In this document: positions 31,437-38,537 of the stretch, one piece after another
How the letters are laid out: every line of letters begins with the position of its first letter
Numbering within the stretch: the first letter of the stretch is position 1
DNA from: Gemmatimonadales bacterium
Lineage (GTDB): Bacteria; Gemmatimonadota; Gemmatimonadetes; Longimicrobiales; Gaopeijiaceae
NCBI GenBank assembly: GCA_007695195.1
Contig: REEG01000141.1
Coordinates: 1 to 38,537 of the forward strand
Direction: 5' to 3'
DNA: 38,537 nt
Position numbers and translations under genes: made by a program
Notes under the pieces: generated by a model
Database searches by the model: none
Seen by the model: only the letters and a program-made list of their open reading frames with translations
What the model was told of the DNA's origin: nothing

Positions 31437-32416
31437 CGTCAAGCGAACACACGGTGGTCTCCCGGAAGGCCGGCCAGGCGGAAGGCCCCTCACAGTCGCC
31501 AAGGGGGTCGGGTCGGGAAGCCGGCTCGAAACGGGGGGTGGCCCTCATGGCCTGTCTGCTGGCGGACCTGGTCCTGGGGGAACCGTCGCCGCACCCCGTC
31601 CGGGGGATCGGGGCTCTCCTGAACGCGGGAAAACGCCGCCGCCGTGCCACCTCTCCCTGGGGAGCCTTCCTGGAGGGCCTCCTGGTGGTGGGAGGCACCG
31701 CAGCGCTGGTGGGGGCAGGTGCGGCCGGCGTCCGCCGTCTGGCGCAGCCGGTTCCGGCGCTGGAGGGCATCCTCCTGAAACCGGCGTTGGCCCTGGGGGC
31801 CCTCCTCGAGGCCGGAGACGCCGTTCATGGCGCACTGGAGGCCGGTGATCTGGACGAGGCCCGGCGACTCACTGCCTGGCACCTGGTGAGTCGAGACACG
31901 GCCCACCTCACCGCTTCCCAGGTGAGCTCAGCCGTGGTGGAGTCGCTCAGTGAGAATCTGGTGGATTCAGTGGTGGCCCCTGCCGGATATTTCCTCCTGG
32001 GAGGGCTCCCGGCGGCCTGGATCTATCGCACCGTGAACACGGCCGACGCCCTCTTCGGCTACCGCTCCGAGGAATTCGAATGGTTCGGGAAGCCCGCCGC
32101 CCGCGCCGATGATCTTCTGAATCTGGCGCCGGCCCGATGGACCGGAGCCGCCATCCTCCTGGCGGCCGGTCGTCCGGACCTCCTCCCCCGCTTGCCTCGA
32201 GAGGCCCGGCGGGCCCAAGGGCCCAACGCAGGCTGGCCCATGGCCGCGGCGGCCCTGGCTCTGGGCGTGCGGCTCGAGAAGCCCGGAAGCTATGTCCTGA
32301 ACGAGCGGGGGCGTCCTGCGAACCCCGGTGATATTCCACGAGCCACCGGTCTCCTCCGGCGTGCCACGGCCGTGGCGCTGGCCGGGCTCGTGACAACGCT
32401 GGGGCATGGTCCATGA
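31433..32416 (+). CDS. cbiB: Adenosylcobinamide-phosphate synthase CbiB
   Basis: A 327-residue membrane protein (CbiB; CobD in Pseudomonas naming) attaching aminopropanol or its phosphate to adenosylcobyric acid. The family start LADLVLGEPSPHPVRGIGAL is preceded by about 40 extra hydrophilic residues. Further hallmarks are VSRDTAHLTASQVSSAVVES followed by LSENLVDSVVAP, and YRTVNTADALFGYRS with FGKPAARADDLLNLAPARWT. The ATG at 31433 overlaps the cobS stop. An internal start nearer LMACLLADLV cannot be excluded. The substrate amine phosphate should come from the next gene product. Confidence 0.94.
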   Translation: MTSSEHTVVSRKAGQAEGPSQSPRGSGREAGSKRGVALMACLLADLVLGEPSPHPVRGIGALLNAGKRRRRATSPWGAFLEGLLVVGGTAALVGAGAAGVRRLAQPVPALEGILLKPALALGALLEAGDAVHGALEAGDLDEARRLTAWHLVSRDTAHLTASQVSSAVVESLSENLVDSVVAPAGYFLLGGLPAAWIYRTVNTADALFGYRSEEFEWFGKPAARADDLLNLAPARWTGAAILLAAGRPDLLPRLPREARRAQGPNAGWPMAAAALALGVRLEKPGSYVLNERGRPANPGDIPRATGLLRRATAVALAGLVTTLGHGP

Positions 32417-33702
32417 CGGACCGCTGGCTCCCACCCGATCCGGCATTCCCAGGCGAGCTCCCTCCCATGGATCCCCATGGCGGGACCCGCCCCGGCGATC
32501 TCCTGCCTGTAGGCGGCGGGGACGGATCTGGCCCCAGGGTGCACCAGGAGCACTCCCGCCACCGCCCCCGGCTCGTGGACCTGAGCTCCAATGTGCTTCC
32601 CTTCCCTCCGGATCCCCAGGTTCTGAGTGCCGTCCGCGCCGCTCCGTTGGAACACTATCCGGACCCCGATGCCGTGGAGGCCCGGAGGGCTTTGGCCCAT
32701 CACTGGGACATCCATGAGGGCCGGATTCTTCTGGCACCGGGCGCGTCGGAACTCATCCACCGCATCGCCCTGGCGTATCTGGCACCGGGCGATTCAGTCC
32801 TCATCGTAGGCTCTACCTTCGGGGAGTACCGTCGGGCGAGCCTTCTCCGGGGTGCGGGTGTCATGGAGGTGGGCCGGGGTCATCCACACCTCCCCAGTGT
32901 CGAAGAGGTGGTGGACTACCTGAGGAAGGGGCAATCCACCGACACGAGCATCCGTCTGGTCTTCCTGTGCACCCCCAACAACCCCACCGGAGACGCCTGG
33001 TCAGAGACGGAGGTGGAAACGCTGGCCGCCTCCCTCCCCTCGCGCGCCCTCCTGGTCCTGGACGAGTCGTATCGCTCCATCTCCTCGGGAGGTCTCGTGC
33101 CCCCCCACGCCCCGGAGAATCCACGGATCCTCCACCTTCGCTCCCTCACCAAGGATCTCTGCCTCCCTGGACTCCGGGTAGCGGTGGCCATCGGCCCTCC
33201 CCCGGTCTTGCAGCTTCTGCACCGGATCGCGCCGCCCTGGCTGGTCTCGACCCCGGCTCAAGCCGCAGTGGTCGCAGCCGTCCGGCCGGCTGTCCGACGG
33301 CGCCTGGGAGATCGGGTGCGCCGCACCTGGGAGGCCCGGGAGCAGATGGCTCGGGCGCTCCGGACCCGAGGGTTCCGGGTGGAATCCTCGGTGGTGAGCT
33401 ACCTCCTGTGGACGCCGTGGCCCCAGGGCAACTCGGGAAATGGGCGCAGCTCCCGGAGGCGAACCGCCTCGGAGACCGGAAACACGACCCCTCCGGATCA
33501 CCCCTCAGCCGCCCACGAGTCCATCACCCGCCCCCACCTCGCCACACAGTGGGTCCAGGAGTTGGAGTCCCGGGACGTTCGGGTCCGGGATGCCTCGTCC
33601 TTCGGGCTCCCGGGTTGGCTCCGGGTCGGGGTGGGGACGCCCCCGGAGAACGAACGCTTCCTGGAGGTGCTGGACCGAATAGCCTCGGAGGGTGGGTGGT
33701 GA
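32413..33702 (+). CDS. cobD: L-threonine-phosphate decarboxylase (CobD of Salmonella naming), PLP enzyme
   Basis: A 429-residue fold-type I PLP enzyme. Salmonella CobD decarboxylates L-threonine O-3-phosphate to (R)-1-amino-2-propanol phosphate. The PLP Lys is Lys247 in RSLTKDLCLPGLR, a sequence closely matching CobD. Other marks are LSSNVLPFPP (about 58), PNNPTG (188-193) and LVLDESY (215-221). There are about 50 extra N-terminal residues, and a hydrophilic insertion at about 335-370 (WPQGNSGNGRSSRRRT start) is longer than expected. Histidinol-phosphate aminotransferase is the nearest alternative, but the operon and the pduX neighbour favour CobD. It starts at ATG 32413 overlapping the cbiB stop. 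Confidence 0.9.
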   Translation: MTDRWLPPDPAFPGELPPMDPHGGTRPGDLLPVGGGDGSGPRVHQEHSRHRPRLVDLSSNVLPFPPDPQVLSAVRAAPLEHYPDPDAVEARRALAHHWDIHEGRILLAPGASELIHRIALAYLAPGDSVLIVGSTFGEYRRASLLRGAGVMEVGRGHPHLPSVEEVVDYLRKGQSTDTSIRLVFLCTPNNPTGDAWSETEVETLAASLPSRALLVLDESYRSISSGGLVPPHAPENPRILHLRSLTKDLCLPGLRVAVAIGPPPVLQLLHRIAPPWLVSTPAQAAVVAAVRPAVRRRLGDRVRRTWEAREQMARALRTRGFRVESSVVSYLLWTPWPQGNSGNGRSSRRRTASETGNTTPPDHPSAAHESITRPHLATQWVQELESRDVRVRDASSFGLPGWLRVGVGTPPENERFLEVLDRIASEGGW

Positions 33703-34256
33703 ACGTCCTCCTCATCCGTCACGGAGCCACCGAACTGAATGAGGCCAGGAGGTTTCAGGGGTGGAGTGACGTACCCCTGACCACCCGGGGTCTGTCACAG
33801 GTGCGGAACCTCATGGAAAGCCTGGAGCCCGTCCCCTCGGCGTCGGTCATCCACGTCAGCGATCTCCGGCGAGCCCGGGAGACGGCGGATGTCCTCTTCC
33901 CGGACCGGGTTCATCGACTCGATGAACGGCTCCGGGAACTCCACTTCGGGTGTTTCGAGGGTCTGACGGCCGAAGAGGGTCAGGCTCGTCACCCGGAGGC
34001 GTGGGCCCGCTGGATGGAAGACGCGGACCGGTACGCGCCCCCTGGAGGCGAGACCCTCGCAGCCTTCCGGACCCGAATCGACGAATGGGTGGACGAGGTG
34101 CTTCCGTCGACGCCGGAGTCCCTGGTGGTTGTAGCCCACGGTGGCACCCTGGGCTACCTCTGCCAGCGCCTCGAAGCCCATGCCCTTTCTCCGCTCCCAC
34201 CCCTCCCCTCCCCCGGTGGGGCGATCCAACTCACCCTGCATCCCAAGGCCCTATGA
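33699..34256 (+). CDS. cobC: Histidine phosphatase, probable alpha-ribazole phosphatase CobC
   Basis: A 185-residue histidine-phosphatase-superfamily enzyme. The catalytic His is in LLIRHGAT at the N-terminus, the second His is in VVAHGGTLGYL, and LRELHFGCFEGLTAEE is a family segment. In the B12 pathway CobC removes phosphate from alpha-ribazole phosphate or adenosylcobalamin phosphate. The fold alone does not show this substrate, which is inferred from the operon. It starts at GTG 33699 overlapping the cobD TGA, and its stop overlaps the cobO ATG. Confidence 0.9.
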   Translation: MNVLLIRHGATELNEARRFQGWSDVPLTTRGLSQVRNLMESLEPVPSASVIHVSDLRRARETADVLFPDRVHRLDERLRELHFGCFEGLTAEEGQARHPEAWARWMEDADRYAPPGGETLAAFRTRIDEWVDEVLPSTPESLVVVAHGGTLGYLCQRLEAHALSPLPPLPSPGGAIQLTLHPKAL

Positions 34257-34891
34257 GCGAACATGACAAGGCGGACCCCCGGGAACCTGTGGATTCCAGC
34301 CCCCGACACCCCAGCGCGCCCCGCCCCAAGCAGCGCACGCCCGGCCCGTATCCCGTACCCCCCAGGGAGCGCCGCACCGGCCTGGTCCTCCTCCACACCG
34401 GGAACGGCAAGGGGAAGACCACAGCGGCGCTGGGCATCCTCCTTCGCGCCGCCGGTCGGGACATGAAGGTGGGGATGCTCCAGTTTCTGAAGACCACCGG
34501 GGTTGATCGAGGCGAACACATAGGAGCCCGTCGCCTGGGGATCGAGATCATCCCCCTGGGTTCGGGATTCACCTGGCTCAGCGAACGCATCGAAGAAGAT
34601 CGGGAGCTGGCCCGCTCCTGCTGGGCTCGGTGCCGGGAGGCGCTGGAATCCGAAGCGTACGACATTCTCATCTTCGATGAGCTCACCTACGCCCTCAGCT
34701 ACGGATGGTTGGACCACGAGGACGTGCTCCCGGTCATTGCCGCTCGCCCCCCCGGCACACATGTGGTCATCACCGGCCGTAACGCCACTCCCGAGCTCGT
34801 GGAATTCGCGGATCTCGTCACGGAGATGCGCGAGGTCAAGCACCCCTACCGCACCCGGGGTATCGGTGCCCAACCGGGACTCGAGCTTTGA
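34253..34891 (+). CDS. cobO: Cob(I)alamin adenosyltransferase (CobA/BtuR/CobO type)
   Basis: A 212-residue corrinoid adenosyltransferase of the BtuR/CobO type. It transfers the adenosyl group of ATP to the cobalt of corrinoids. After about 40 hydrophilic residues, the P-loop GNGKGKTT lies at 50-57. VGMLQFLKTTGVDRGEHIGA, the acid motif LIFDELTYALSYGWL and VVITGRNATPELVEFADLVT follow, as does TEMREVKHPY, all typical of the family. The ATG at 34253 overlaps the cobC stop. The TGA overlaps the cobT TTG. Confidence 0.95.
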   Translation: MSEHDKADPREPVDSSPRHPSAPRPKQRTPGPYPVPPRERRTGLVLLHTGNGKGKTTAALGILLRAAGRDMKVGMLQFLKTTGVDRGEHIGARRLGIEIIPLGSGFTWLSERIEEDRELARSCWARCREALESEAYDILIFDELTYALSYGWLDHEDVLPVIAARPPGTHVVITGRNATPELVEFADLVTEMREVKHPYRTRGIGAQPGLEL

Positions 34892-35967
34892 CCGCGGCAC
34901 AGGCCGTGGGGGCCGAACAGTCCGTGGGGGATCCCGCCCGCATCCGGGCCCATCTGGACAATCTGACCAAGCCACCCGGGAGTCTTGGCCACCTGGAAGA
35001 GTTGGCTCTACGTCTGGGGACACTCCTGGGGGATCCGCCCCCGCCCCTCTCGCCCCGCTGCGTCCTGGTCATGGCCGGCGACCACGGGGTTACCCGCCGT
35101 GGCGTCAGCGCCTACCCCTCCCAGGTAACCCAGCTAATGTGCCGGAACATGGCCGCCGGTGGAGCCGCCATCAACGCTCTGGCCGGGAGTGTGGACGCCC
35201 GGGTCGTGGTGGTGGACCTGGGTGTGGACGCCGGAGAGCCGCTGGGAGAGGGAATCCTCCACCGGCGCATCCGCCGGGGAACCCGGGACCTCTCCCGGGA
35301 GCCGGCCCTCACCGATGACGAGGTGGACCGCGCCCTCGAGGCAGGCGCCCGGGTCCTGGAGGAATTGAGCCCGCGACCCGCCGTTCTGGTCCTGGGAGAG
35401 ATGGGAATCGGGAACACCACCTCAGCCTCGGCGCTGGCCGCGGCGCTCCTCCGATGCCCGGCCGTGGAGATGGTGGGGCCCGGGACTGGGATTCCGCCTG
35501 AAGCGCAGCAGGAGAAGGTACGGGTCGTCGAGGCTGGACTCCGGCGGATCCGGAATGGTGGTGCCGGGCAGGACCACGCTTCGTTGGCCCGGAGGGCTCT
35601 GGCGGAGGTGGGAGGCCTGGAAATCGCGGGGCTGGTGGGCGCAGCGCTGGCGGCCCGCCGCCTCCGGATCCCCGTGGTCCTGGACGGCTTCATCTCCAGC
35701 GTGGCGGGACTGGTGGCCAAACACCTCAACCCCCACCTGGGCCCCTGGCTCTTTGCATCGCACCGTTCAGCCGAGCCGGGGCACGACCGGGTCCTGGACG
35801 GTCTGGGCCTCCGCCCTCTCCTGGACCTGGGGTTCCGGCTGGGCGAGGGGACAGGCGGGGTTCTGGCTCTCCCCATTCTCGAGGGGGCCGGGGCCATCCT
35901 CCGGGAGATGGCCACCTTCGAATCGGCCGGGATCCCGGGTCCAGCCGAGGGGGATTCGGCGCCGTGA
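34888..35967 (+). CDS. cobT: Nicotinate-nucleotide:dimethylbenzimidazole phosphoribosyltransferase CobT
   Basis: A 359-residue CobT. It activates the lower-ligand base to alpha-ribazole phosphate using nicotinate mononucleotide. The hallmark LTKPPGSLGHLEELA is at 26-40. VMAGDHGVTRRGVSAYP follows, then LGEMGIGNTTSASALAAALL (169-188), and the catalytic Glu is Glu320 in RLGEGTGG. The TTG at 34888 overlaps the cobO stop (TTGA). No bluB or other dimethylbenzimidazole-making gene is visible in the window. The base may be made elsewhere or taken from outside. Confidence 0.95.
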   Translation: MTAAQAVGAEQSVGDPARIRAHLDNLTKPPGSLGHLEELALRLGTLLGDPPPPLSPRCVLVMAGDHGVTRRGVSAYPSQVTQLMCRNMAAGGAAINALAGSVDARVVVVDLGVDAGEPLGEGILHRRIRRGTRDLSREPALTDDEVDRALEAGARVLEELSPRPAVLVLGEMGIGNTTSASALAAALLRCPAVEMVGPGTGIPPEAQQEKVRVVEAGLRRIRNGGAGQDHASLARRALAEVGGLEIAGLVGAALAARRLRIPVVLDGFISSVAGLVAKHLNPHLGPWLFASHRSAEPGHDRVLDGLGLRPLLDLGFRLGEGTGGVLALPILEGAGAILREMATFESAGIPGPAEGDSAP

Positions 35968-37511
35968 GCGAGCTGGCTCCGGTGCTCATGGTACAGGGCA
36001 CCACCTCCGGCGCGGGGAAATCCCTCCTCACCGCAGCCCTCTGCCGGATTCTGGCTCGGCGGGGCATCCGGATCGCGCCCTTCAAGGCGCAGAACATGTC
36101 CAACAACGCCGCCGTCACAGTGGAGGGAGGGGAGATCGGACGGGCGCAGGCCCTTCAGGCCAGGGCGGCCGGGGTCCAACCGGAGGTCCGCATGAACCCG
36201 GTGCTCCTGAAGCCGCTGGCCGATACCCGCTCCGAGGTGGTCCTCCTGGGCCGGGGTGCACCGGATGTGAGCCGCCTCCCCTGGCGAAAGCGGCGCCCCC
36301 ACCTCTGGCCCCACGTCACCGAGTCCCTGGACTCACTGCGTCGCGACTATGATCTGGTGGTGGTGGAAGGCGCCGGCAGCCCCGCCGAGATCAACCTCCG
36401 GGACTCGGATATCGTGAACATGGCCGTGGCCAGGCACAGCGGGGCCGCCGTTCTCCTGGTCACCGACATCGACCGGGGAGGAGCCTTCGCCACCCTCTTC
36501 GGAACGTGGGCACTGCTGGAAGAGGAAGACCGGGCCCTCATCAAGGGATTCGTGTTGAACCGGTTCCGCGGGGATCCCGGGCTCCTGGCGCCCGCCCCCC
36601 GGATCCTCGAGGAACGCACCGGTGTCCCCACCGTGGGGATCGTGCCCTGGATGCGCCACCTCCTCCCGGAAGAAGATGGCGGACCACGCCTGGCGACGGC
36701 CCCCCGGCCCGGTGCAGGGTCCAAACGGGTAGGGGCGATCCGCTTTCCACACATCTCCAACGTAGACGACCTGGATCCGCTCCGTGCCGAACCGGACGTC
36801 CAGGTGGTCTGGGTGTCGGAGGTGCGACACCTCTTCGACCTGGACGGCGTGATCCTTCCAGGGTCACGGAATACCCTGGCGGATCTGGCCTGGATGGCCG
36901 AGAGCGGGCTGGGCGCCGGGATCCTGGCCCTTCATCGGTCCCATGTCCCCATCCTGGGACTCTGCGGAGGCTACCAGATGATGGGGAGCCTGGTCAGGGA
37001 TCCCCATGGAGTGGAGGAGGGGGGAGAGCGGCCCGGACTGGGGATTCTCCCTCTGGAAACCACACTGGCTCCGGAGAAGGAAACGGTCCTCACTCGCGCC
37101 CACATCGCCTCGGGGGATCACCCCCTCATGGAGCTCATCGGTCATGAGGTCGAGGGCTATGAGATCCACCATGGCCATACCCGGGTGGTAGCAGACGACC
37201 ACCCCATCGTCGACTCCGGGGACAGGAAGCGGATTCCAGCCCCCCGCCCCCAGGCGGTCCCCTGGCTGGTCCGAGCAGGCAACGAGGCTCTGGGCCACGC
37301 ACAGGGATCGGCCTGGGGGTGCTACCTCCACGGGCTTCTGGAGAATCCCGAGGTGAGGGCAGGATGGCTCAGGGAAGTGGGCGCAACACCCGACGGGTTG
37401 ACCGAGCCCTGGGCCCGCCGCCTGGACCGGGAACTCGATCAGGTCGCCCATCAGGTAGAGGCGGGGCTCGATCTTCCCCGCATCCTGGATTGGGTGGGCT
37501 TCCGTCCATGA
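35964..37511 (+). CDS. cobQ: Cobyric acid synthase CobQ/CbiP
   Basis: A 515-residue glutamine-dependent amidotransferase amidating adenosylcobyrinic acid a,c-diamide at four positions to give cobyric acid. The N-terminal synthetase domain has the P-loop GTTSGAGKS (12-20), then PFKAQNMSNNA and VVEGAGSPAEINLRDSDIVN. The C-terminal type I glutaminase has the nucleophile Cys334 in GLCGGYQMMG and the His in EGYEIHHGHT (about 402). It starts at GTG 35964, overlapping the cobT stop. It is the only gene here that acts before cobyric acid. Confidence 0.95.
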   Translation: MSELAPVLMVQGTTSGAGKSLLTAALCRILARRGIRIAPFKAQNMSNNAAVTVEGGEIGRAQALQARAAGVQPEVRMNPVLLKPLADTRSEVVLLGRGAPDVSRLPWRKRRPHLWPHVTESLDSLRRDYDLVVVEGAGSPAEINLRDSDIVNMAVARHSGAAVLLVTDIDRGGAFATLFGTWALLEEEDRALIKGFVLNRFRGDPGLLAPAPRILEERTGVPTVGIVPWMRHLLPEEDGGPRLATAPRPGAGSKRVGAIRFPHISNVDDLDPLRAEPDVQVVWVSEVRHLFDLDGVILPGSRNTLADLAWMAESGLGAGILALHRSHVPILGLCGGYQMMGSLVRDPHGVEEGGERPGLGILPLETTLAPEKETVLTRAHIASGDHPLMELIGHEVEGYEIHHGHTRVVADDHPIVDSGDRKRIPAPRPQAVPWLVRAGNEALGHAQGSAWGCYLHGLLENPEVRAGWLREVGATPDGLTEPWARRLDRELDQVAHQVEAGLDLPRILDWVGFRP

Positions 37512-38278
37512 TCTCCCAGTTCCCTCCCCTCTCGCCCATCCTTCGCCCGCCCTGGATGACGGTGGAGCTGGGCGGGACCCTGCAGGTGCTGAGCTGGGCC
37601 CTGGTGGGCGGGGGTCTGACCACGGCCCGCCGTCTGGTATGGAGAGAGGTGCGGAATCGCGACCTCCCCACCAGCGTGAACCCCCGGCGTTGGCTGGAAG
37701 AAGCGGTCGCAGTAGAGGGTCTGTCCGACGCCGTGGCGCTGGTCACATCGCATCCCCTGGCCCGACATCGGGTTGCCACCGCCCAGGTCGAAGGGTTCGC
37801 CGTTGATGTGGTGGCAACGGTGGGACTGGGGAACGCCGAGCGGGTGGGTACACGGGTCATGCCCCCCGTAGAACCACCTGCATCGTTCAGTGGCCCCTTC
37901 ATCCGCTCCCCCGCGCCACGGTCTCCGGAAGACGGACCGGGGTTTCACGCCGGAACCATCAACCTGGGCGTTCGGATCCGATGGGGCCTCACCCCCTCGG
38001 CGCTCACAGAGGCCCTCTCCCTTGTGGCCTCGGCTCGAACGGCGGCCATCCTGGACGCCGGGATTCTCTTGAACACCCCCGCCGGCGTTCCACCGTGGGC
38101 TACCGGAACAGGTACCGACTGCATCGTCGTGGCAGCCCCAGCCGGTTCACAGGATTACTGCGGCTTGCACACACCGCTGGGTGAGGCGCTGGGCCGAGCC
38201 GTCTACGAGGCGGTTCACAAGGGAGCCGTCCACTGGAGGGATGGCCAGATCCCGGGAAAGGGAGAGACTCCATCATGA
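37508..38278 (+). CDS. cbiZ: Adenosylcobinamide amidohydrolase CbiZ
   Basis: A 256-residue single-domain CbiZ. It cleaves the aminopropanol amide of adenosylcobinamide, and in some bacteria of pseudocobalamin-type corrinoids, to release cobyric acid for rebuilding. Recognised by ATGTGTDCIVVAAPA and by YCGLHTPLGEALGRAVYEAV near the C-terminus, with TINLGVRI in the middle. ATG 37508 overlaps the cobQ stop, and its stop overlaps the cobU ATG. Its product is the substrate for CbiB in the same operon, so the cell can remodel imported corrinoids. Confidence 0.92.
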   Translation: MISQFPPLSPILRPPWMTVELGGTLQVLSWALVGGGLTTARRLVWREVRNRDLPTSVNPRRWLEEAVAVEGLSDAVALVTSHPLARHRVATAQVEGFAVDVVATVGLGNAERVGTRVMPPVEPPASFSGPFIRSPAPRSPEDGPGFHAGTINLGVRIRWGLTPSALTEALSLVASARTAAILDAGILLNTPAGVPPWATGTGTDCIVVAAPAGSQDYCGLHTPLGEALGRAVYEAVHKGAVHWRDGQIPGKGETPS

Positions 38279-38537
38279 AGATCACCCTCGTTACCGGCGG
38301 AGCACGGTCGGGAAAGAGTCGCTACGCCGAAACTCTCGCCACGGAGTTGGAACCGGAGGGCGGTGGGGTCAGCTACCTGGCCACCGCCCGCTCCCACGAC
38401 TCCGAGATGGAGCGGCGAATCGCCCACCACAGAGCTCGTCGGTCTCAGCGATGGGAGACGGTGGAGGTCTCCGCCGGGATCGAGGACGGGCTTGGTCGGG
38501 CCACCTACCCGGTCGTGATCCTGGACTGCCTCACCCT
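38275..38537 (+). CDS. cobU: Adenosylcobinamide kinase/guanylyltransferase CobU (N-terminal part; cut by window edge)
   Basis: The first 87 residues of CobU (CobP). It phosphorylates adenosylcobinamide and then transfers GMP to give adenosylcobinamide-GDP for CobS. The P-loop GGARSGKS is at 8-15, then YLATARSHDSEMERRIAHHR and VVILDCLT follow as in the family. ATG 38275 overlaps the cbiZ stop and is preceded by GGGAGAG. The rest lies beyond the right edge. Confidence 0.95.
   Translation, partial: MKITLVTGGARSGKSRYAETLATELEPEGGGVSYLATARSHDSEMERRIAHHRARRSQRWETVEVSAGIEDGLGRATYPVVILDCLT

Noticed and set aside
1-38537. CRISPR arrays, insertion sequences, integrases, rRNA or tRNA genes
   Set aside because: No regularly spaced repeats, transposase-like frames, attachment-type repeats or structural RNA signatures were seen apart from the two riboswitches.

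Overview
The window is GC-rich (mostly above 65% by eye) and bacterial, with tightly packed genes, many GTG and TTG starts and clear Shine-Dalgarno (SD) motifs. A SusC/SusD outer-membrane pair, a second TonB receptor with a carboxypeptidase-regulatory-like N-terminus, several lipoproteins, exported S9 and M14 peptidases and signal peptides ending in A-Q together suggest a GC-rich, diderm member of the FCB group. Gemmatimonadota is my best guess. This is inference from style and gene families; no rRNA or other marker gene is present.

Left part (1-7248): the 5' part of nadB (running off the left edge) follows a secreted serine beta-lactamase-like hydrolase on the minus strand. A small plus-strand lipoprotein resembles an isolated TonB-receptor plug. 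Then come an SLC12-like transporter and an exported S9 prolyl-oligopeptidase-type peptidase, both on the minus strand. Two long perfect hairpins end these transcription units.

Middle (7249-22642): an intergenic region leads to a single-domain response regulator. It is followed by a compact plus-strand set: SusC-like receptor, SusD-like lipoprotein, small lipoprotein, and a lipoprotein with seven CxxCH haem sites and C-terminal TPRs. After that come recX and an APC permease with two universal-stress domains (minus strand), then a TSUP permease, an exported M14 metallopeptidase and a saccharopine-dehydrogenase-like oxidoreductase (plus strand).

Right part (22665-38537) is a large vitamin B12 island. 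Two cobalamin riboswitches face away from each other on either side of pduX (L-threonine kinase). The minus-strand riboswitch leads into a BtuB-like TonB receptor followed 26 nt later by a beta-propeller lipoprotein. That pair resembles the BtuB-BtuG corrinoid-capture system known from Bacteroides. The plus-strand riboswitch leads into btuF-btuC-btuD-cobS-cbiB-cobD-cobC-cobO-cobT-cobQ-cbiZ-cobU, in which every junction is a stop/start overlap. The genes describe corrinoid capture at the surface, uptake through both membranes, adenosylation, removal of foreign lower ligands (CbiZ), rebuilding of the aminopropanol arm (PduX, CobD, CbiB) and nucleotide-loop assembly (CobU, CobT, CobC, CobS). Apart from cobyric acid synthase, no corrin-ring gene is visible here.

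The strongest leads are the riboswitch-controlled receptor/beta-propeller pair, the back-to-back riboswitches with matching RBS-hiding hairpins around pduX, and the SusCD-multihaem-TPR operon.
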